Assembly (NCBI GenBank): GCA_902168245.1
Contig: CABHPA010000141.1
Location: 26,985-90,984 of the forward strand
DNA from: Candidatus Melainabacteria bacterium
Lineage (GTDB): Bacteria; Cyanobacteriota; Vampirovibrionia; Vampirovibrionales; Vampirovibrionaceae
Length of the DNA: 64,000 bases
Direction of reading: 5' to 3'
Below are positions 60,548-64,000 of the stretch, piece by piece. The position numbers and the translations under genes are program-made. The notes below the pieces were generated by a model. It was given only the letters and a program-made list of their open reading frames with translations. It ran no database searches and was not told where the DNA came from. How positions within the stretch are numbered: the stretch's first letter is position 1; each line of letters begins with the position of its first letter.

Positions 60548-61067
60548 AGGTGTAACGCGCTTTTTTTTTGAATGGAATTGGATGCAAATGGGTACTCGAT
60601 TTCCATTATACATACATTTCTCAAAATTCTCAGCCTATGATTTACACCATGCCTTCCATTAGCGCGATACGCAACCTGTAAGTACCGGCTGAGCCTTGTT
60701 TGAAGGCATTGATATATATGCCGTTCAGAACAATCAAAAAGTATGACTGTCCACCGATTTGGTTTTCAGGCCACATTTTTAATGCCTTGAACCTGTCACA
60801 GGCATTAAAACATCCTTTTAAAATAGGCATATAGCCTGTTAAATTCCATTTTAAAAGAATTATAGACTCTACCGGCTTTCTTATAGATGTTCACGCAGGC
60901 AAACTGACTAGCCTTTAGAAAGGCTCTATCAGCGCAATATCGGCTAAAAACAGTTCACTTCGATTGGCAAAACAAACAGGAGCCTTTTTCCCTGTCAGCG
61001 CGTTGCAGCGCTATTTACCCTGCCCTAACCCTTCGCGCCAAACACTGCCCAATTGGCGCGTAAAGCT
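60548..61067. other. AT-rich intergenic region with several dyads
   Basis: 520 bases. Three inverted repeats are visible: TTTTTAATGCCT / AGGCATTAAAA (60776-60810), AGCCTTT / AAAGGCT with a two-base loop (60912-60927), and CGCGCCA / TGGCGCG (61034-61060); the last may terminate the 64-residue gene. A minus-strand ORF of 62 residues (60642-60830) overlaps the first repeat and lacks a ribosome site. These look like regulatory or terminator structures rather than genes. Confidence 0.45.
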
Positions 61068-61262
61068 TTAATTGCCAAGTTTTACCGCCTCGGAACTTCT
61101 GACAAAAACATCGCGGCCCTGTTTCTTGAGCTCTTCCTGGGCTTTTTTCATTTCGCTTTCAAATTGCCGCTTTTTTTCGGCCAGCAATTTTTCCTCTTCG
61201 CTTTGAGCGGGTGGTTGCATTGGCTGCTGAGGTTGCCTGAAAGGGCTATTTCCGAATGACAT
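61068..61262 (-). CDS. 64-residue hydrophilic orphan starting MSFGN
   Basis: GGAAG lies eight bases before the ATG at 61262. The short protein begins MSFGNSPFRQPQQP, has a proline/glutamine-rich segment, then a charged helix (EEEKLLAEKKRQFESEMKKAQ, split by short breaks) likely to form a coiled coil, and ends FVRSSEAVKLGN. No domain is recognised. The FG near the N-terminus resembles the start of the orphans at 45640 and 57686. A GC-rich hairpin follows its stop. Confidence 0.6.
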   Translation of the reverse strand: MSFGNSPFRQPQQPMQPPAQSEEEKLLAEKKRQFESEMKKAQEELKKQGRDVFVRSSEAVKLGN

Positions 61263-61838
61263 TGACTAAACTTCCACTATGTCTTGATGTATAACGTCTT
61301 ATATATGATTACAACTTGAATTTGAACATCACCTGCTATCTGTCTAAGAATTAATCACACCTTCAAATACGTAGTCAATTACCAATACAAAATGTAAACC
61401 TGTTTTTCTAAAATAAATAACCCATCCTTTTAAATTGGGTCAATGGACGTTCAGCCATTGAATTGCCATCTTCAAAAACTAAAAACAATCGGAAAGAAAA
61501 ATTGCGGGCTTACCCATTTAATGGCCCAATCGCCGTGCCGGGCGATTCCCCCCCATTCTGGCGAATCTAAAAAATCACCAAAATTACAAAGCCCAACACG
61601 GTTGAACCAGACTGAAACAACGCCCCACAATGCGCTTTGCAACTTCCACTTGCCACATGGCATTGAGGGGTTATAATCCTTTATCACAATCCTCTAGAAA
61701 TATTTTCTATCTCCATTTTTGATACACGCAGTGGGTGCAGGGGCCAATATTCAGGTTTTAGTGGGTTTCTAGTTTTCCCAGTGGCAAGCTACGGCGCTGT
61801 AACCGTTGCCAGATTCTATAAACTGAAAGTGTGGGTTT
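61263..61838. other. intergenic region upstream of the GT4 gene
   Basis: 576 bases, mostly AT-rich. It carries the sigma-70-like promoter listed separately at 61650-61677. Two ORFs lie on opposite strands over the same bases (61443-61676 and 61472-61687); neither has a ribosome site or recognisable protein. I see no RNA gene. Confidence 0.5.
61650..61677 (+). promoter_or_regulatory. sigma-70-type promoter upstream of the GT4 gene
   Basis: TTGCCA (61650-61655), a 16-base spacer and TATAAT (61672-61677). Transcription would begin near 61684, giving a 5' leader of about 155 bases before the ATG at 61839. Confidence 0.55.
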
Positions 61839-63094
61839 ATGCTCAAACTGCTTCCGTTCACCTGGCGGCAACCCAGAATTGCGCCTCAAGCGCCGGGGCG
61901 CGCAGCGTCAATCAATACGCATGAAAGGGGATTTCAAGCCGCCCCGGTCGCCGGAGGCCGCATCCTGATTGTGAGCGAAACCTGGAACCAGGTAAACGGG
62001 GTTTCCACCGCCATCCACAACCTGACCAGAGAACTGGAGGAACGCCAATACCGGGTGGAAGTGTTGCATCCAGCGCTGTTTCCCACCATGCCCACCAATT
62101 ACCCGGATATGCGGATCAGCCACCCAGTGGGGCTGAAAAAACGGATGGCCAAAAAAATCGAGGCGCTTCAGCCTGAACGAATTTTCATTATGACCGAAGG
62201 TCCGTTGGGCTGGGCCACCAAGCACTACTGCCTGAAAAATGGCATTCCTTTTACCACCAGCTACAGCATTAAGTGGGATGAGTATCTGAAGCGGCACTTT
62301 GGCCTGCCCCTTGCCTGGACCCGCAAATTGCTTAAAAACTTCCACAGGGCGCCGTGCTGGTGATTACCCCGTCGCTATTAGAAGATTTGAAAAAGAACGG
62401 CTTCCGCAACATGGTGCTATGGAAGCAGGTGGTGGACGCCAATCGCTTCCGGCTGTTTTCCGAGCGGGAGCGGCAGGATTTCTTGAAAAGCCAGCGCCTT
62501 GAAAATCGTCCACGCCCTTTTTACCTGTTTGTGGGGCGGGTATCTTCCGAAAAGAACATCGAAGCCTTCCTGAAGGCCGGTTTACCCGGCACCAAGCTGG
62601 TGGTGGGGCCGGAAGGCGCGGGGCTTTCCCTGGCGAAGCTGAAAAGGAAATATCCCCAGGTTATGTTTACCGGCCCGCGTTACGGCGATGAACTGGGCGG
62701 CTACTATGCCAGCAGCGATGTGTTCATGTTTCCCAGTAAGGCCGACACCCTGGGATTGGTTATGCTGGAAGCCATGGCGTCCGGCTTGCCGGTGGTGGGT
62801 TTTAACGTCACCGGCCCCAAAGACGTGATTGAGCCGGGCGGGCAAACCGGCTTTCTGGCCGAAAACGATGCCGACCTGAAAGAGAAGGCTGTGCAAGCCT
62901 GGGAGAACTTGCAAAGCGGCAATATCACCCGGCAGGCTTGCCGGGACGCGGCCCTGAAAGCGTCCTGGTCGCAATGCGTCAGCACCTTGCTGGAAAACCT
63001 GAAAATCCACGTGTGGCCGCCATCGCAAAACCCGCCCGCAAACGCTAAAAAACACACGGAAATGGAAGCGAGTTACTCAGGACACTGCTTTTAA
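61839..63094 (+). pseudogene. GT4 glycosyltransferase interrupted by a frameshift
   Basis: Two frames together make one GT-B protein of the GT4 family. The first (61839-62363, 174 codons) holds the N-terminal domain: RILIVSETWNQVNGVSTAIH and IFIMTEGPLGWATKHYC. It runs out at the nonsense end NFHRAPCW. The second (open from ~62340 to 63094) continues with AVLVITPSLLEDL, FYLFVGRVSSEKNIEAFLKA and the donor-site FPSKADTLGLVMLEAMASGLPVVGF. A single missing base near 62348 (CACAGGGCGCCGTG) explains the break. Homologues use a sugar nucleotide to glycosylate lipid, like SqdX- or mannosyltransferase-type enzymes. It is either a recent pseudogene or a sequencing error. Confidence 0.85.
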
Positions 63095-63269
63095 CGGGGC
63101 ATTTCTGAATCAATTTCCTTTTTATGCGTTCTTGTCCACGATGGTTTGGGCAATCTCCTTCTGACAAGCCATGGCGTCCAAGGGCGAAATGCGCATGATT
63201 CATAGAAAGTCCGGACTCTATGCCGCTTAAAGCTCCGAAGGGATAAGGCAAAAATCCGTTTCTTCTCAA

Positions 63270-63303
63270 AAAATTGCAGCACCGCCCCCATTGGGGCAAT
63301 TTT
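63270..63303. terminator. candidate bidirectional hairpin after the GT4 gene
   Basis: GCCCC (63284-63288) pairs with GGGGC (63293-63297), and outer AAAATTG (63270-63276) can pair with CAATTTT (63297-63303) around an internal loop. It ends in AATTTT. It is 176 bases after the GT4 stop. Confidence 0.4.
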
Positions 63304-63371
63304 GTGGGAATACCATACCTCAAGCAACGACAATAAATTTTCAATATATTGTTTTTATTACTTTTAGTCTA

Positions 63372-63815
63372 ATGCGAGATACAAAAACTTTTTCTGTGCG
63401 AGTTTGTTCAAAAGTAAAAGATTTTGTATCTGTGCAACGTAACTTCTTCAGCGAAGCAGTATTAAAAATACTCCAAAAGGTTCTCAAGTGCCGGTATCTG
63501 ATAGCAATATTAGTACTGAAGACATTAATTGATCCAAACTATTCACCCGCTGACATGAGAGGCGCTGTCAAATTTCTGGTGAATTCTGGTGTTTGGGATG
63601 AGATCAATGGCTCAGATAGTAAGGCGACATTCAAGGAAATTAAAGACTACAGGGCAAAAGCATGTGCAATTGCTGAAAACGGATTAGAACTATCCATCTA
63701 CATTAGAGGAGGACTATCCTTGCTGAACGAGTTGCCGGATTCATTTTCCGAGTTAGAAGATTGGAAAATGATCCGGCTGCACATCGCCGAGATTCCAAAC
63801 CAAGTAATGATATAA
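63372..63815 (+). CDS. AT-rich hypothetical protein next to an IS1-like element
   Basis: About 147 residues from the ATG at 63372 (MRDTKTFSVRV); an upstream TTG at 63291 is also open, and neither has a ribosome site. Composition is AT-rich and unlike most of the window. The C-terminal part has a helical segment, FSELEDWKMIRLHIAEIP. Nothing is recognised. Its stop codon (63813-63815) lies only about five bases before the probable left end of the insertion sequence, so the original 3' end may have been altered by the insertion. Sign of transferred DNA. Confidence 0.45.
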   Translation: MRDTKTFSVRVCSKVKDFVSVQRNFFSEAVLKILQKVLKCRYLIAILVLKTLIDPNYSPADMRGAVKFLVNSGVWDEINGSDSKATFKEIKDYRAKACAIAENGLELSIYIRGGLSLLNELPDSFSELEDWKMIRLHIAEIPNQVMI

Positions 63816-63819
63816 TGAG

Positions 63820-64000
63820 GGTGTTGAGTTTGTAGGGGGGTGGGGTAGAGATGGAGCGTCCTTTTTGTCCTTTTTGTCGACATGTTGCGGTTGTAAAGAA
63901 TGGGTTTGCCAGAGGCAAGCAGCGCTGGAAGTGCAAATCCTGCACGCATCAATTCACCCGCCTGGAGTCCAAGGGCAAGCCGTTACCTTTGAAGCTACTG
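63820..64000 (+). mobile_element. left end of an IS1-like insertion sequence (truncated by window)
   Basis: The probable terminal repeat begins GGTGTTGAGTTTGTAG at 63820, starting GGTG as IS1-family ends often do, and is followed by a G-rich spacer before the transposase ATG at 63851. The right end lies outside the window, so the terminal inverted repeat and target duplication cannot be checked here. Confidence 0.6.
63851..64000 (+). CDS. IS1-family transposase N-terminal zinc-ribbon (3' partial)
   Basis: At least 50 residues, running off the window. The N-terminus has a four-cysteine zinc ribbon: CPFCRHVAVVKNGFARGKQR, then WKCKSCTHQF. This is the InsA-like DNA-binding module of IS1-type transposases. 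In IS1 the catalytic DDE part is made by a frameshift into insB; whether this element does so or has one long frame cannot be seen. Confidence 0.75.
   Translation, partial: MERPFCPFCRHVAVVKNGFARGKQRWKCKSCTHQFTRLESKGKPLPLKLL

Noticed and set aside
61443..61687. Overlapping small ORFs on both strands before the GT4 gene
   Set aside because: Neither has a ribosome site or any recognisable protein, and the promoter of the GT4 gene lies across their end.
62345..62360. Programmed frameshift in the GT4 gene
   Set aside because: No classical slippery heptamer is in the correct frame (the nearby TAAAAAC does not allow P-site re-pairing), so a mutation or sequencing error is more likely.

Overview
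The window reads as an ordinary chromosome stretch from a Gram-negative bacterium. It has an outer-membrane two-partner-secretion transporter, a DUF2490 outer-membrane-type protein and several Sec signal peptides. Coding DNA is moderately GC-rich, with AT-rich patches near 33.0-33.5, 39.4-40.0, 45.1-45.6, 60.6-61.8 and 63.3-63.8 kb. Three orphan proteins carry a short hydrophobic-x-F-G motif near the N-terminus. Together with cyanobacteria-like traits (a MoeB-rhodanese fusion, a sqdX-like GT4 glycosyltransferase) this makes me think of a non-photosynthetic relative of cyanobacteria (Melainabacteria/Vampirovibrionia). That placement is only a weak inference. I saw no rRNA, tRNA or CRISPR.

Layout. 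1-1.5 kb: the 3' part of a TPR/GT41 (O-GlcNAc-transferase-like) gene. 1.5-9.3 kb: a MoxR ATPase, DUF58, DUF4350, DUF4129, two tandem-duplicated membrane proteins and SpoIIM-like locus on the minus strand, with an RDD-family gene divergent. 9.45-10.3 kb: an unusually long protein with a Flp-type prepilin N-terminus. 10.4-15.7 kb: xanthine dehydrogenase xdhA-xdhB, an Mpv17-like membrane protein and the xdhC maturase. 15.9-23.1 kb: a large MASE1/CHASE/PAS hybrid histidine kinase and a GT41-methyltransferase fusion. 23.2-30.1 kb: a compact molybdenum-cofactor operon (mobA, moaD, a moaE-moeB-rhodanese triple fusion, moaA, a moaC-moaB fusion, moeA, a TSUP carrier). 30.3-32.5 kb: a divergent FdhF/YdeP-type molybdo-oxidoreductase. 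Between 10.4 and 32.5 kb the cell therefore keeps cofactor synthesis next to two enzyme systems that use it.

32.7-36.9 kb holds small and accessory genes (HTH-like, phage-like, a PaaK-like ligase, a membrane protein, a DUF2490 protein). 37.0-41.9 kb is a divergent two-partner-secretion-like pair: a glycine-rich secreted protein and a ShlB/FhaC-type transporter. 42.2-43.4 kb has a periplasmic retropepsin-like protease followed by decayed coding remnants. 43.4-51.4 kb carries a PLP decarboxylase, a 959-residue orphan, an FkbM methyltransferase, a family-2-type glycosyltransferase and a prolyl-4-hydroxylase-like oxygenase. 51.7-57.6 kb is gltB-gltD (glutamate synthase). 57.7-61.3 kb holds a proline-rich basic orphan, a PAS histidine kinase and a 64-residue protein. 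61.8-63.1 kb is a GT4 glycosyltransferase interrupted by one frameshift. The window ends inside an IS1-like insertion sequence next to an AT-rich ORF.

The most noteworthy items are the MoaE-MoeB-rhodanese fusion operon, the GT41-zinc ribbon-methyltransferase fusion, the atypical two-partner pair whose transporter has a lysine-rich tail, the oversized Flp-like pilin, and the orphans sharing an N-terminal FG motif.
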